64,000 bases of DNA from Cedecea neteri (GCF_000758325.1 NZ_CP009459.1:2604001-2668000); one strand, 5' to 3'; shown: positions 27,241 to 35,528, counted from the stretch's first letter. A program made the numbers and translations. The notes: generated from the sequence alone by a model not told the origin.

Positions 27241-28194
27241 ATGATGTTAAAAATCGCTACCGGCTTCTGGCTGGCCTTTGTTTCTTCTGCTGCGTTTGCC
27301 TCCGGCTTCCCGGTGACCATTGAGAGCTGCGGTAAACCCATTGTCTTTACCGAAGCACCAAAGCGGGCGGTAATCAACGACCTGAATATGTCGGAGATGG
27401 CTTTTGCTCTGGATTTGCAACCGCAGATTGTGGGCCTGACCGGCATCTCCGGCTGGTACAAAATGACGCCCGAATTTAAGCGGCAAATGGGGACGATCCC
27501 CGAACTTGCGCCCAAGTATCCCTCGCTTGAAACGCTGCTGGCCGCTGAGCCAGATTTCTTCTTTGCGGGCTGGAATTACGGCATGAAAGTGGGGGGCGAC
27601 GTCACCCCCCAAAGCCTTGCCAGATACGGCATCAAAACCTTTGTGCTCAGCGAAAGCTGCGCGATTTCCGGCGAAAGTAAAACTAAAGCGACCCTGGATC
27701 TGCTCTATAACGATGAGCTTACGCTTGGCAAAATTTTTGGTAAGGCAGAGGCTGCTCAGAAGCTGGTTGATGGCTGGAAAGCGCGGCTGGCGGCCCTCCC
27801 CAAAGCGCAGCCGGGCGCACGGCCGCTGAAAGTCTTTGTGTATGACTCCGGGGAAGACAAACCGTTTACCAGCGGAAAATACGCCATGCCGCAGGCCATT
27901 ATCGAGGCCGCTGGCGGTAAAAACGCCATGGAAGGGCTGGACACCAGCTGGGGTACCACCTCCTGGGAAAGCGTGGCGGCCACCGAGCCGGATGTCATCA
28001 TCCTGCTGGATTACCAGACCGGCGGGGGCGCGGATTCGTTGCGCCAGTTCCTTGAGCGTCACCCGTTGATGAAGCTTACTCCGGCGGTGAAACAGCATCG
28101 CTACCTCAAGTTGCAGTATGCCGAATTGACGCCGGGTCCGGCAAATATCGCCGCGGTTGAGAAGCTCGCTCACGTTCTGTTCGCGGCACAGTGA
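27241..28194 (+). CDS. Periplasmic substrate-binding protein, FecB/BtuF type
   Basis: Helical-backbone metal-receptor binding protein. From the ATG at 27241 (AGGGATCGCT upstream) it has 317 residues, with a signal peptide MMLKIATGFWLAFVSSAAFA and mature start SGFPVTIESCGKPIVF. The TEAPKRAVINDLNMSEMAFALDLQPQIVGLTG block is typical of the family. Two cysteines (IESCG, LSESCAI) may pair. Delivers substrate to the adjacent permease. It is not a ZnuA-type protein and lacks a histidine-rich loop, so it may bind a metal complex rather than the free ion. Confidence 0.87.
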   Translation: MMLKIATGFWLAFVSSAAFASGFPVTIESCGKPIVFTEAPKRAVINDLNMSEMAFALDLQPQIVGLTGISGWYKMTPEFKRQMGTIPELAPKYPSLETLLAAEPDFFFAGWNYGMKVGGDVTPQSLARYGIKTFVLSESCAISGESKTKATLDLLYNDELTLGKIFGKAEAAQKLVDGWKARLAALPKAQPGARPLKVFVYDSGEDKPFTSGKYAMPQAIIEAAGGKNAMEGLDTSWGTTSWESVAATEPDVIILLDYQTGGGADSLRQFLERHPLMKLTPAVKQHRYLKLQYAELTPGPANIAAVEKLAHVLFAAQ

Positions 28195-29192
28195 TGTTGA
28201 TTGCTTCCCGCTATGGCCGGGCCGCAAGCCTGACGGTGTTTCTGACCCTGCTTTTTGCGGCGCTTAGCTTAACGGAAGGCTCGGTCCGGCTCAGTCTGCA
28301 TCAGGTGGTCAGCGCGCTTCACCCCACGGTAACGGATATTTCGCCGATGATTCGTGGGATCGTGCTGGACATCCGGTTGCCCAGAACGCTGCTGGCCCTG
28401 ATGACCGGCGCGGGGCTGGCGGTTGTGGGCGCGCTGCTGCAAACGGCCACGCGCAACGAGCTGGCGGATCCTTTTCTGTTCGGACTTTCTTCGGGAGCGT
28501 CTGCCGGAGCGGTGCTGGTTTTTACCCGCTTCGGTGACTTCTTCGGCGGCTGGACGCTCCCGGCGGCGGCTTTTGGCGGCGGGCTACTTTCCTCGGTTGC
28601 GGTGCTGTCTTTATTCCAGCTCAAGCGCGAGCGGGGTGCCGAAACGCTGATTATTTGCGGGCTGGCTATCTCTTTCTTGTTCGGGGCGTTAACCAGCTAC
28701 CTGATATTCGCCGGTGACCAGCGCACAGCCAGCTCGGTTTTGTTCTGGTCGCTCGGCGGCCTGGGGCTGGCGCGGTGGGATAACCTGGAATTTGCGCTGG
28801 GTGGTGTGCTGCTGCTGGCCGCGTTTTGCCTGCTGAGATGGCGATCGCTGGACGGATTACTCGCGGGCGATCGCACCGCATTTTCACTGGGCATTAACGT
28901 CAACCGCCTGCGCACCGAAATTTTTCTGTGCTGCGCTTTTTCGACCGCCATTTTTGTATCGCTGACCGGCGTGATTGGCTTTGTCGGGCTGATGGTACCG
29001 CATCTTTGCCGCCATTTTTCCGCCATTAAGCACGCCAGGCTGCTGCCTTTGTGCGCTCTGGCTGGAGCCTGTTTATTGTGCGGCGGCGATCTCGTCAGCC
29101 GGGTACTGGTTGCGCCGCAGGAGCTGCCCATCGGCATTATTACCGCCGGAATTGGCGGGCTGTTTATTGTTGTGATGGTTGCCCGACGCTAG
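28194..29192 (+). CDS. ABC transporter permease, FecCD type
   Basis: Inner-membrane permease of the FecCD family with about ten hydrophobic segments over 332 residues. Family motifs are DIRLPRTLLALMTGAGLAVVGALLQTATRNELADPFLFG near the N terminus and GVIGFVGLMVPHLCRH towards the C terminus. Its ATG overlaps the preceding TGA by one base (TGATG); a GTG three bases earlier is possible. With the ATPase and binding protein it makes a complete importer, and no outer-membrane receptor is encoded in the cluster. Confidence 0.88.
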   Translation: MLIASRYGRAASLTVFLTLLFAALSLTEGSVRLSLHQVVSALHPTVTDISPMIRGIVLDIRLPRTLLALMTGAGLAVVGALLQTATRNELADPFLFGLSSGASAGAVLVFTRFGDFFGGWTLPAAAFGGGLLSSVAVLSLFQLKRERGAETLIICGLAISFLFGALTSYLIFAGDQRTASSVLFWSLGGLGLARWDNLEFALGGVLLLAAFCLLRWRSLDGLLAGDRTAFSLGINVNRLRTEIFLCCAFSTAIFVSLTGVIGFVGLMVPHLCRHFSAIKHARLLPLCALAGACLLCGGDLVSRVLVAPQELPIGIITAGIGGLFIVVMVARR

Positions 29193-29223
29193 CGCAGCCT
29201 TTTTAAGCCGGAGAAAACGACTG

Positions 29224-30573
29224 ATGAAACCGCTGTTACTGACCAACGCGCTGATGATGAATGAGGATCGGCGTTACCAGGGCGACCTGCTCATCGTGGA
29301 CGGGCGAATTGAAAAAATAGCCGCTGCGATCCCGGCTCGTGCAACGTGGAGCGTGCTCGATCTTGGCGGGAAATGGCTGCTGCCGGGCATGATTGACGAT
29401 CAGGTGCACTTTCGCGAACCGGGGTTGATGCACAAGGGCACGATAGCCAGCGAGTCGCGCGCGGCGGTGATGGGCGGCATCACCAGCTATATGGAAATGC
29501 CCAACGTTTCGCCACCAACCACAACCAGACAGGCGCTGGCAGGCAAATTTCAACGGGCCGCCGAATGTTCACTGGCGAATTACAGTTTCTATTTCGGTGC
29601 CACCAACGACAATCTGGAAGAACTTAAGGCGCTGCCAGCCGATGCGGCCTGCGGTGTAAAAGTGTTTATGGGGGCCTCCACCGGCAACATGCTGGTGGAT
29701 GATGAACGCACCCTGGAGGCGATTTTCCAGCATGCGCCGGGGCTGGTGGCCACGCATTGCGAAGACACGCCGACGATCAAACGTAATGAGGCGCTGTGGT
29801 TAGAGCGACATTGGGAGCAGATCCCGGCTGCAGAACACGCGGCCATTCGCTCGGTAGAGGCCTGCCTGCTTTCATCTTCCCAGGCGGTTGCGCTGGCGAA
29901 AAAACACGGCACGCGGCTGCATGTGCTGCATATCACCACGGCTGATGAGCTGGCGCTGTTTGAACCTGCGCCCACTCTTGAGGCCTTACGCAGAAAAACA
30001 ATTACGGCGGAAGCCTGTATTCATCACCTCTATTTCAATCAGGATGATTACGCTGCGCTGGGGCACAGGCTGAAGTGCAACCCGTCAGTGAAGGGCCCGG
30101 AACACCAGCGGGCGCTATGGCAGGCGGTTAAGACAGGCGTGATTGATATTATTGCGACCGACCATGCGCCGCATTTGCTGACAGAAAAGCAGAATGATTA
30201 TTTCTCGGCTCCGTCGGGATTGCCGCTGGTACAACACGCGCTGCCTGCGTTGCTGGATATGTGTGCCAGAGGGATTTTCACGCCTGAACTTATCGTCAGA
30301 AAAACCAGCCACGCGGTAGCCGAGCGTTTTCAGATTAAGGATCGCGGCTATATCCGGGAAGGTTACTGGGCCGATCTGGCGGTGATCAACCCCTGGAAAC
30401 GCGCCAGCATTGAGAGCCGCAATGTTGCCTACAAATGCGGCTGGTCACCCTTCGAAGGGCACACCTTACAGGGCGGCGTGGTTGAAAGCACGTTAGTGAA
30501 CGGGCGCCTCGTCTGGGACGGAGAGTCAGTTGCCGAGGGGATTTACGGCCAGGCGCTGGCGTTTAACCGCTAG
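29224..30573 (+). CDS. Second dihydroorotase (PyrC2/PyrQ type)
   Basis: Amidohydrolase of the class I dihydroorotase type, 449 residues, starting 31 bases after the permease behind GGAGAAAAC. Metal-site motifs are GVKVFMGAS (candidate carboxylated lysine), ATHCED, LHVLHITT and IATDHAPH. The usual HxH before FREPG is altered to Gln60-Val-His62 (DDQVHFREPG), a pattern known in one dihydroorotase subfamily. Zur-controlled dihydroorotase paralogues (PyrQ in Pseudomonas) are thought to sustain pyrimidine synthesis when zinc is limiting, which fits the operon. Catalytic activity is not proven. Confidence 0.85.
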   Translation: MKPLLLTNALMMNEDRRYQGDLLIVDGRIEKIAAAIPARATWSVLDLGGKWLLPGMIDDQVHFREPGLMHKGTIASESRAAVMGGITSYMEMPNVSPPTTTRQALAGKFQRAAECSLANYSFYFGATNDNLEELKALPADAACGVKVFMGASTGNMLVDDERTLEAIFQHAPGLVATHCEDTPTIKRNEALWLERHWEQIPAAEHAAIRSVEACLLSSSQAVALAKKHGTRLHVLHITTADELALFEPAPTLEALRRKTITAEACIHHLYFNQDDYAALGHRLKCNPSVKGPEHQRALWQAVKTGVIDIIATDHAPHLLTEKQNDYFSAPSGLPLVQHALPALLDMCARGIFTPELIVRKTSHAVAERFQIKDRGYIREGYWADLAVINPWKRASIESRNVAYKCGWSPFEGHTLQGGVVESTLVNGRLVWDGESVAEGIYGQALAFNR

Positions 30574-30719
30574 CGCTCGCGAGGTTGGAACAAATCTTCG
30601 ATGTAATGCATCAGCTCAGACATTTGTTGCAGGATATTGGCGCTGTCCACAATCAGCGCTCCCCAGAGCACAATCAGCGCGGCAACCATGCCGGCGGCTG
30701 AATAGTAAAACAGTTTCAT
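30570..30719 (-). CDS. 49-residue putative membrane protein
   Basis: A small gene with one hydrophobic segment near the N terminus (MKLFYYSAAGMVAALIVLWG, continuing to about residue 24) and an amphipathic, acidic helical tail (DSANILQQMSELMHYIEDLFQPRER). It has its own good promoter (-35 CTGACA, 16 bp, -10 TATAAT) 31-58 bp upstream of the ATG. The ribosome site is weak. Its stop codon overlaps that of the dihydroorotase through a shared CTAG. I do not recognise a family. The topology suggests an inner-membrane small protein with the C terminus outside the membrane. Confidence 0.6.
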   Translation of the reverse strand: MKLFYYSAAGMVAALIVLWGALIVDSANILQQMSELMHYIEDLFQPRER

Positions 30720-30749
30720 CACAGCATCATATTGGCAGAAATTTGCCTC

Positions 30750-30777
30750 ATTATAGCTAGAGATGACGGCCTGTCAG
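30750..30777 (-). promoter_or_regulatory. Promoter of the 49-residue membrane protein gene
   Basis: -35 CTGACA (30772-30777), 16-bp spacer, -10 TATAAT (30750-30755) on the minus strand, predicting a leader of about 24 nt. Confidence 0.65.
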
Positions 30778-30785
30778 TAAATGAT

Positions 30786-30810
30786 GGGCAGATGCCATGG
30801 ACATCTGCCC
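30786..30810 (-). terminator. Hairpin after the dehydrogenase gene
   Basis: GGGCAGATG pairs with CATCTGCCC across a 7-base loop, eight bases after the stop codon. No clear T run follows, so it may act as a 3'-end stabiliser rather than a strong terminator. Confidence 0.55.
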
Positions 30811-30817
30811 TGGTCAA

Positions 30818-31606
30818 TTAACGCCCGTAGCGTGGGGCAGGTTGGCCGACGCCCGCCGCATCAAACATCGCCTGCGCCGTACTGGCGTAGGTTTCCCACA
30901 GGCTTAGATCGTGCAATGGCGGGATGGTGACCGCTTCCCCGCTGTCCAGCCCGGTCAGAGCGGAATCGACTAAATCATCCACTTTCATGACCGCACCTTC
31001 CGGCAGCGAGTCCACCGACACGCCCGCGCGATCCCAAATCTCCGTCGCCGTAGCCGCGGGCAGCACCACCTGAATACGAATGCCGGTGCCAGCCGCTTCA
31101 GCCTGCAGAACTTTCGTCAGGTTCAATACATAGCCCTTTGTGCCGCTGTATACGGCGCTGCCCACCCAGCTTTCCACCGCCAGAATCGACGATATGTTGA
31201 TCAGCGTGCCGCTGTTCTTTTGCTGGAAATTAAGCAGGGCGGCATGGCTCAGGCGAGTTAACGCCGTAATGTTCAGCGTGATAAGCGCCTGATGCTGCTC
31301 CACTCTGGCGGCAGTAAACGCTGCGCTGTGGGCGGTGCCCGCGTTGTTAACCAGCACGCTGATGCGCGGATCTTTCAGGGCCTCCTCAACGACGGCAATG
31401 TCCTGGTCGTTAACCAGATCGGCTTTTAGCGTCGTCACGGTTATGCCGTGGCGTGCTTCCAGCTTCGCAGCGAGATCGCGCAGGCGATCTTCGCGCCGGG
31501 CAACCAGCAGCAGATCAAATCCTCGGGCCGCAAAACGATCGGCATAAACCGCACCAATACCGGAAGATGCGCCGGTAATGACTGCAATAGAACGAGAGCT
31601 AGCCAT
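30818..31606 (-). CDS. Short-chain dehydrogenase/reductase
   Basis: 262-residue classical SDR: nucleotide-binding TGASSGIG near the N terminus, NNAG, catalytic serine in NISSILAVES and YSGTK containing the Tyr-x3-Lys pair. ARRE after the second strand suggests NADP(H). The start at 31606 has GAGG upstream; the ATG four codons earlier does not. Substrate unknown. The HxlR regulator gene lies upstream on the same strand and both promoters carry the same palindrome type. Confidence 0.88.
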   Translation of the reverse strand: MASSRSIAVITGASSGIGAVYADRFAARGFDLLLVARREDRLRDLAAKLEARHGITVTTLKADLVNDQDIAVVEEALKDPRISVLVNNAGTAHSAAFTAARVEQHQALITLNITALTRLSHAALLNFQQKNSGTLINISSILAVESWVGSAVYSGTKGYVLNLTKVLQAEAAGTGIRIQVVLPAATATEIWDRAGVSVDSLPEGAVMKVDDLVDSALTGLDSGEAVTIPPLHDLSLWETYASTAQAMFDAAGVGQPAPRYGR

Positions 31607-31641
31607 AAAACACCTCACAAGAAGTAGATTAACGTTAATTT

Positions 31642-31658
31642 GGTTTCATAATGAAACC
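31642..31658. promoter_or_regulatory. Palindrome upstream of SDR gene, candidate HxlR operator 1
   Basis: GGTTTCATAATGAAACC: perfect 8-bp inverted repeat with one central base, 36 bp before the SDR start codon. Related copies lie at 31681 and 32253. Confidence 0.6.
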
Positions 31659-31680
31659 TTTAGGTGAATGTAGATTTATT

Positions 31681-31697
31681 GGTTTTATTATGCAACC
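31681..31697. promoter_or_regulatory. Candidate HxlR operator 2
   Basis: GGTTTTATTATGCAACC is an imperfect copy of the palindrome at 31642, spaced 39 bp centre to centre, close to four helical turns. Confidence 0.5.
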
Positions 31698-31779
31698 AGT
31701 GTGAAGGGTGTTTTTTCGTTATGCGCAGGAATTGCTAAAGGGGATATTAATAAGCACCTGAATAACAGATGCTTATTGG

Positions 31780-32229
31780 TCAGGAGGAAGGGCGTGCCTG
31801 GGTGATGATTTCTTCCGGTTTTAGCTCACGGCCATCTTCAGCCTGTAAGGTTAGCTTGCGGATAGGGCGATGCTGTTGGTTGTCGACGAGGACGCTGCGC
31901 GTCTCATCTTTAGCGTAGAGGTTTTCGCAGCCCCATTGTGAAAGAGCCGCTAAAACGGTCTGTAGCGCCCGGCCTTTTTCCGTCAACACGTACTCGTGCC
32001 AGGCGCTGCCGTCCGACGCTGGACGAAGCTCAAAAATGCCGTTATCGACGAGCTGTTTCAGGCGAACGGTCAGCATATTTTTGGCGATGCCGAGATTTTT
32101 TTGGAATTCACCGAAGCGAGACATGCCGTTTAGCGCATCGCGCACGATCAGCAACGACCACCAGTCGCCGATCACGTCCAGCGTGCGGGCAACCGAACAG
32201 ACGCTGTCTTCAAGGCTTTTACGTTTCAT
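31780..32229 (-). CDS. HxlR-family transcriptional regulator
   Basis: 149-residue winged-helix regulator of the HxlR family: CSVARTLDVIGDWWSLLIVRDALNGMSRFGEFQKNLGIAKNMLTVRLKQLVDNGI is the DNA-binding domain, with an N-terminal cysteine in the position that is redox-active in some relatives. Clear ribosome site (AGGAGGAATA). Probably represses itself and the SDR gene 170 bp downstream through the shared palindromes. Confidence 0.9.
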   Translation of the reverse strand: MKRKSLEDSVCSVARTLDVIGDWWSLLIVRDALNGMSRFGEFQKNLGIAKNMLTVRLKQLVDNGIFELRPASDGSAWHEYVLTEKGRALQTVLAALSQWGCENLYAKDETRSVLVDNQQHRPIRKLTLQAEDGRELKPEEIITQARPSS

Positions 32230-32252
32230 TATTCCTCCTGATGGGCTTGCCG

Positions 32253-32269
32253 GGTTCTATTATAAAACT
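32253..32269. promoter_or_regulatory. Candidate HxlR operator 3 (autoregulatory)
   Basis: GGTTCTATTATAAAACT, 24 bp upstream of the HxlR start, fits the same GGTT-N2-ATwAT-N2-AAC pattern as the two sites before the SDR gene. Confidence 0.5.
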
Positions 32270-32295
32270 TTTTGCTGGCAGACTGGGCGGTAATT

Positions 32296-33219
32296 TCAGT
32301 GATACCAGGCGGCCAGCGTGCGGCGCAGGCTGTCTATCAGGCGGTGCTTCCATTCCACGGTAGACGTCCGGTACTGAAAAAAAAGGTTGCCAATGGCCTG
32401 GTCGCCCGACAGCGGCAGCGTAAAAAGCTGGGCTTTATCATTCAGGGTATCAAACCACGGGGCCGGCACTATTGCCATCAGCGGGGCATTGCGCAGGGCG
32501 GGAGCAAGCTGGGCGTAGTCGCTACAGGTAAAGGCCAGGCGACGTCCTAATCCGGCACGTGCCTGTTGGCGATCGAGCTCGTTAATGTCCTGCGGCCAGG
32601 GGTGGCAGTAGAAATGATCAAACTGGGTCAGTTCGTCAAAGGCCAGAGCTTTACGCCCGCTCAGTCTGGTGGACAGCGGCTGGCCGAAAACCGCAATCAG
32701 GCGCGTGCTGCCTACGCGTTCATAATGCAGGGCGCTGACGCGTTTTTGATGATCGCCAATCGCAATCAGCAAATCTATTCTGCCCTCCAGCAGCTCGTCC
32801 CGCCACGCACGCCGTTCAAACGTCAGGCATTCAATGATCGCCCCGGCCTGATGCCCTTTGCGGGCGAGTTCCGGCGTGAGTAACACATTTAGCGCCGGGG
32901 GCAGAACCAGACGGAAGCGGCGCTCTTCGGCGTGCTCTTCACCAAATAATTCTTCATTCAGGGAGACAAAAAGCGGGATCAGGCGCTCTTTAATGCCGAG
33001 GGCGAAAGGTGTGGGCACCTGGGCATTGCCTTCCCGACGAAAAAGCGGATCGCCCAGCGCGTCACGCAGACGGGAGAGGGCATGGCTGACGGCAGACGCG
33101 CTGAGCGTCAGCTTCTGCGCCGTTCGGCTGGTTGAGCCGGTGATTAACATCACGTACAGCACCTTCAGCAGGTTCATGTCTAATTGCAGGATATTCACGA
33201 TATCATTTCTCAATTGCAT
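32296..33219 (-). CDS. LysR-family regulator, LeuO/NodD-like
   Basis: 307 residues from the ATG at 33219. A GTG at 33198 is an equally likely start because 33220-33235 (CGGGC-TAAATT-GCCCG) forms a small palindrome and no ribosome site precedes 33219. The DNA-binding region is LDMNLLKVLYVMLITGSTSRTAQKLTLSASAVSHALSRLRDALGDPLFRR, followed by a LysR effector domain. Divergent from the B3 lactamase-like gene with about 50 bp between, so it is the presumed regulator of that gene. Effector unknown. Confidence 0.85.
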   Translation of the reverse strand: MQLRNDIVNILQLDMNLLKVLYVMLITGSTSRTAQKLTLSASAVSHALSRLRDALGDPLFRREGNAQVPTPFALGIKERLIPLFVSLNEELFGEEHAEERRFRLVLPPALNVLLTPELARKGHQAGAIIECLTFERRAWRDELLEGRIDLLIAIGDHQKRVSALHYERVGSTRLIAVFGQPLSTRLSGRKALAFDELTQFDHFYCHPWPQDINELDRQQARAGLGRRLAFTCSDYAQLAPALRNAPLMAIVPAPWFDTLNDKAQLFTLPLSGDQAIGNLFFQYRTSTVEWKHRLIDSLRRTLAAWYH

Positions 33220-33272
33220 CGGGCTAAATTGCCCGGCAGTATACTGCGCCTCCTGACAAAAAGGAGCCACCT

Positions 33273-34154
33273 GTGAACCGTTATAGCCTGTTGTTTACCT
33301 GTATGATTTCACTCTTCTCTGCCAGCAGTTCTGCGGCATTAAATCCAGCCCAGCCTCTGTCTGCCGCGCCGCCTTATTCGCTTTTTGAAGGCTGGGCCAA
33401 ACCGGTTAAACCGTTCCGCATGGCAGACAATGTCTGGTATGTCGGCACCGAAAATCTCTCGTCCATTCTGATTATCACGCCCGAGGGACATATTCTCGTC
33501 GACGGCGCGCTGGACGCCAGCGCCGGGGGCATCAAAGAGAACATTGCTTCTCTGGGTTTTGACATACGCGACGTACGTTTCATCCTCAACAGCCATGCCC
33601 GGCTCGATCAGGCCGGAGGCATAGCCAAACTGAAAAAGTGGAGCGGGGCGAAGCTGGTTGCCAGCAGGGCGAATGCCGACCAAATGGCGCGGGGAGGCAA
33701 AGAGGATTTTGCGCTGGGAGACGCTCTGCCCTTCCCGGCGGTTACCACGGATAAAATCATTCATGACCGCGAGACGCTAAAACTGGGCGGCGTGACCGCG
33801 ACAGCGCTGCTGACGCCGGGCCACCTGCCGGGCAGTACGTCATGGCTGTTTGCGCTGCCCGGCGGGCACACGCTTATCTATGCCGACAGTCTCGCCACGC
33901 CGGACTATTATCTGGTGGCGAATAAAAACTATCCAACGCTGGTGAACGACATTCGCCAAAGCTTCGCTACGCTTGCCACGCACAAAGTGGACATTTTTGT
34001 GGCGAATAAAGGGGAGCGCTTTGATCTTGCGGAGAAACAGGCCCGGCTTGCCGCCGGAGATAGCAACGCCTTTATCGACAGAGACGGGTTACAACGCTAT
34101 GTGGAACTCTCGCGGCAGCGCTTTGAAGCGCAGCTGAAACAACAAACGGAATAA
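33273..34154 (+). CDS. Class B3 metallo-beta-lactamase-like protein with R/Q/K metal site
   Basis: Periplasmic MBL-fold protein, 293 residues, GTG start behind AAGGAG, signal peptide ending SSSAA. Overall pattern (LEFGWAKPVKPFRMADNVWYVG-like start, LVDGALDAS, TPGHLPGSTSW) is subclass B3. The zinc motif is changed: NSHARLDQAGG supplies His108, Arg110, Asp112 and Gln113 where B3 enzymes have HxHxDH. His184 is kept, and the last histidine is replaced by Lys246 (VANKGERF). This Arg/Gln/Lys set matches the B3-RQK subgroup described from Cronobacter and Salmonella. Beta-lactam hydrolysis may be weak or metal-dependent; other hydrolase roles are possible. Confidence 0.82.
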   Translation: MNRYSLLFTCMISLFSASSSAALNPAQPLSAAPPYSLFEGWAKPVKPFRMADNVWYVGTENLSSILIITPEGHILVDGALDASAGGIKENIASLGFDIRDVRFILNSHARLDQAGGIAKLKKWSGAKLVASRANADQMARGGKEDFALGDALPFPAVTTDKIIHDRETLKLGGVTATALLTPGHLPGSTSWLFALPGGHTLIYADSLATPDYYLVANKNYPTLVNDIRQSFATLATHKVDIFVANKGERFDLAEKQARLAAGDSNAFIDRDGLQRYVELSRQRFEAQLKQQTE

Positions 34155-34248
34155 TAGGGCTTTTGCGATCCGCCAGGCAGGTCGGCTGTCATTTTTCTGT
34201 CACAATATATTCTTCACATTTTATTAATCACTCCCTGAGGAATAAGTA

Positions 34249-35493
34249 ATGAAGAAGAAAATTGTTGCCTCATTGCTGGCCGCCGCCTGTCTTGCCCCAG
34301 GCCTGGCGAAAGCGGACACCGTGCCGGATGGCTACCAGCTGCAGCAGGTCTTGCTGATGAGCCGTCATAACCTGCGCGCGCCGCTGGCCAACAACGGCAG
34401 CGTGCTTGAGCAGTCTACCGCTCAGGCATGGCCGGAGTGGGATGTGCCCGGCGGGCAGCTCACCACCAAAGGCGGGGTGCTGGAAGTGTATATGGGGCAT
34501 TACATGCGTGAATGGCTGGCGAGCCAGAATCTGGTGACCAGCGGCGAATGCCCGGCGCCGGACAGCGTTTATGCCTACGCCAACAGCCTCCAGCGCACCG
34601 TCGCTACCGCGCAATTCTTCATTACCGGAGCTTTCCCTGGCTGTGATGTGCCGGTACATCACCAGGAAAAAATGGGCACCATGGACCCTGTGTTCAACCC
34701 GGTGATCACCAACGACTCGCCGGAGTTTAAAGCCAAAGCCGTTCAGGCGATGGAAAAACAGCGCACCGAATACAAGCTGGCAGACAGCTATAAACTGCTG
34801 GAGCAAATTGTCGGCTATAAAAACTCGCCAACCTGCAAAGAGAAGCAGCAGTGTGAACTGAACGGGCCCAAAGACGTCTTTAGCGCCAATGCGACTCAGG
34901 AGCCTGGCGTTAATGGTTCTCTGAAGGTGGGCAATGCCCTGGTCGATGCGTTCACGCTGCAATATTACGAAGGTTTCCCGATGGACCAGGTCGCGTGGGG
35001 AAAAATCAAAACGGCGGAACAGTGGCGCGTGCTTTCCCAGCTTAAAAACAGCTACCAGGACACGCTGTTTACTTCCCCGGAAGTGGCCCGCAACGTCGCG
35101 GCTCCGCTGGTGAAATACATTCAGAATGCGTTAACGTCAAAAGAAGCCGCTTCCGGGCCGAAAGTGACGCTGATGGTGGGGCATGATTCGAACATCGCGT
35201 CGCTGCTGACCGCGCTGCAGTTCAAGCCTTATCAGCTGCCGGGCCAGTACGAGCGCACCCCGATTGGTGGCAATATTCTGTTCCAGCGCTGGCACGATAA
35301 GACCCAAAATCGCGACCTGTTGAAAGTGGAATACGTTTACCAGAGCGCCGAGCAGCTGCGTAATGGCGATGTCTTAACCCTGAAGCACCCGCCAAAGCGT
35401 GTCACGCTGCAGCTGGAAGGATGCCCGACGGACGCCAACGGCTACTGCTCATGGGATAAATTTAGCGAAGTGCTGAATGACGCCGTGAAGTAA
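34249..35493 (+). CDS. agp: Periplasmic glucose-1-phosphatase
   Basis: Histidine acid phosphatase that releases glucose from glucose 1-phosphate, with some phytase activity. 414 residues with signal peptide ([22 protein letters not shown]). The catalytic histidine lies in RHNLRAP, the Agp variant of RHGxRxP, and the proton donor in VGHDSN. Several cysteines ([28 protein letters not shown]) form the usual disulfides. Clear CTGAGGAATAAG ribosome site. Convergent with yccJ-wrbA, as in E. coli. Confidence 0.97.
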   Translation: MKKKIVASLLAAACLAPGLAKADTVPDGYQLQQVLLMSRHNLRAPLANNGSVLEQSTAQAWPEWDVPGGQLTTKGGVLEVYMGHYMREWLASQNLVTSGECPAPDSVYAYANSLQRTVATAQFFITGAFPGCDVPVHHQEKMGTMDPVFNPVITNDSPEFKAKAVQAMEKQRTEYKLADSYKLLEQIVGYKNSPTCKEKQQCELNGPKDVFSANATQEPGVNGSLKVGNALVDAFTLQYYEGFPMDQVAWGKIKTAEQWRVLSQLKNSYQDTLFTSPEVARNVAAPLVKYIQNALTSKEAASGPKVTLMVGHDSNIASLLTALQFKPYQLPGQYERTPIGGNILFQRWHDKTQNRDLLKVEYVYQSAEQLRNGDVLTLKHPPKRVTLQLEGCPTDANGYCSWDKFSEVLNDAVK

Positions 35494-35499
35494 GAAGAG

Positions 35500-35521
35500 G
35501 CTGCCCCCGAAAGGGGGCAGC
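35500..35521. terminator. Hairpin between agp and yccJ
   Basis: GCTGCCCCC, a GAAA loop and GGGGGCAGC form a 9-bp GC-rich stem in the convergent gap. Neither side has a T run, so it may work as a shared 3' end structure. Confidence 0.6.
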
Positions 35522-35528
35522 GGAGAGA

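Noticed and set aside
27247-28227. 326-codon frame antisense to the binding-protein gene
   Set aside because: Shadow of a GC-rich gene; the plus-strand protein has a signal peptide and family motifs.
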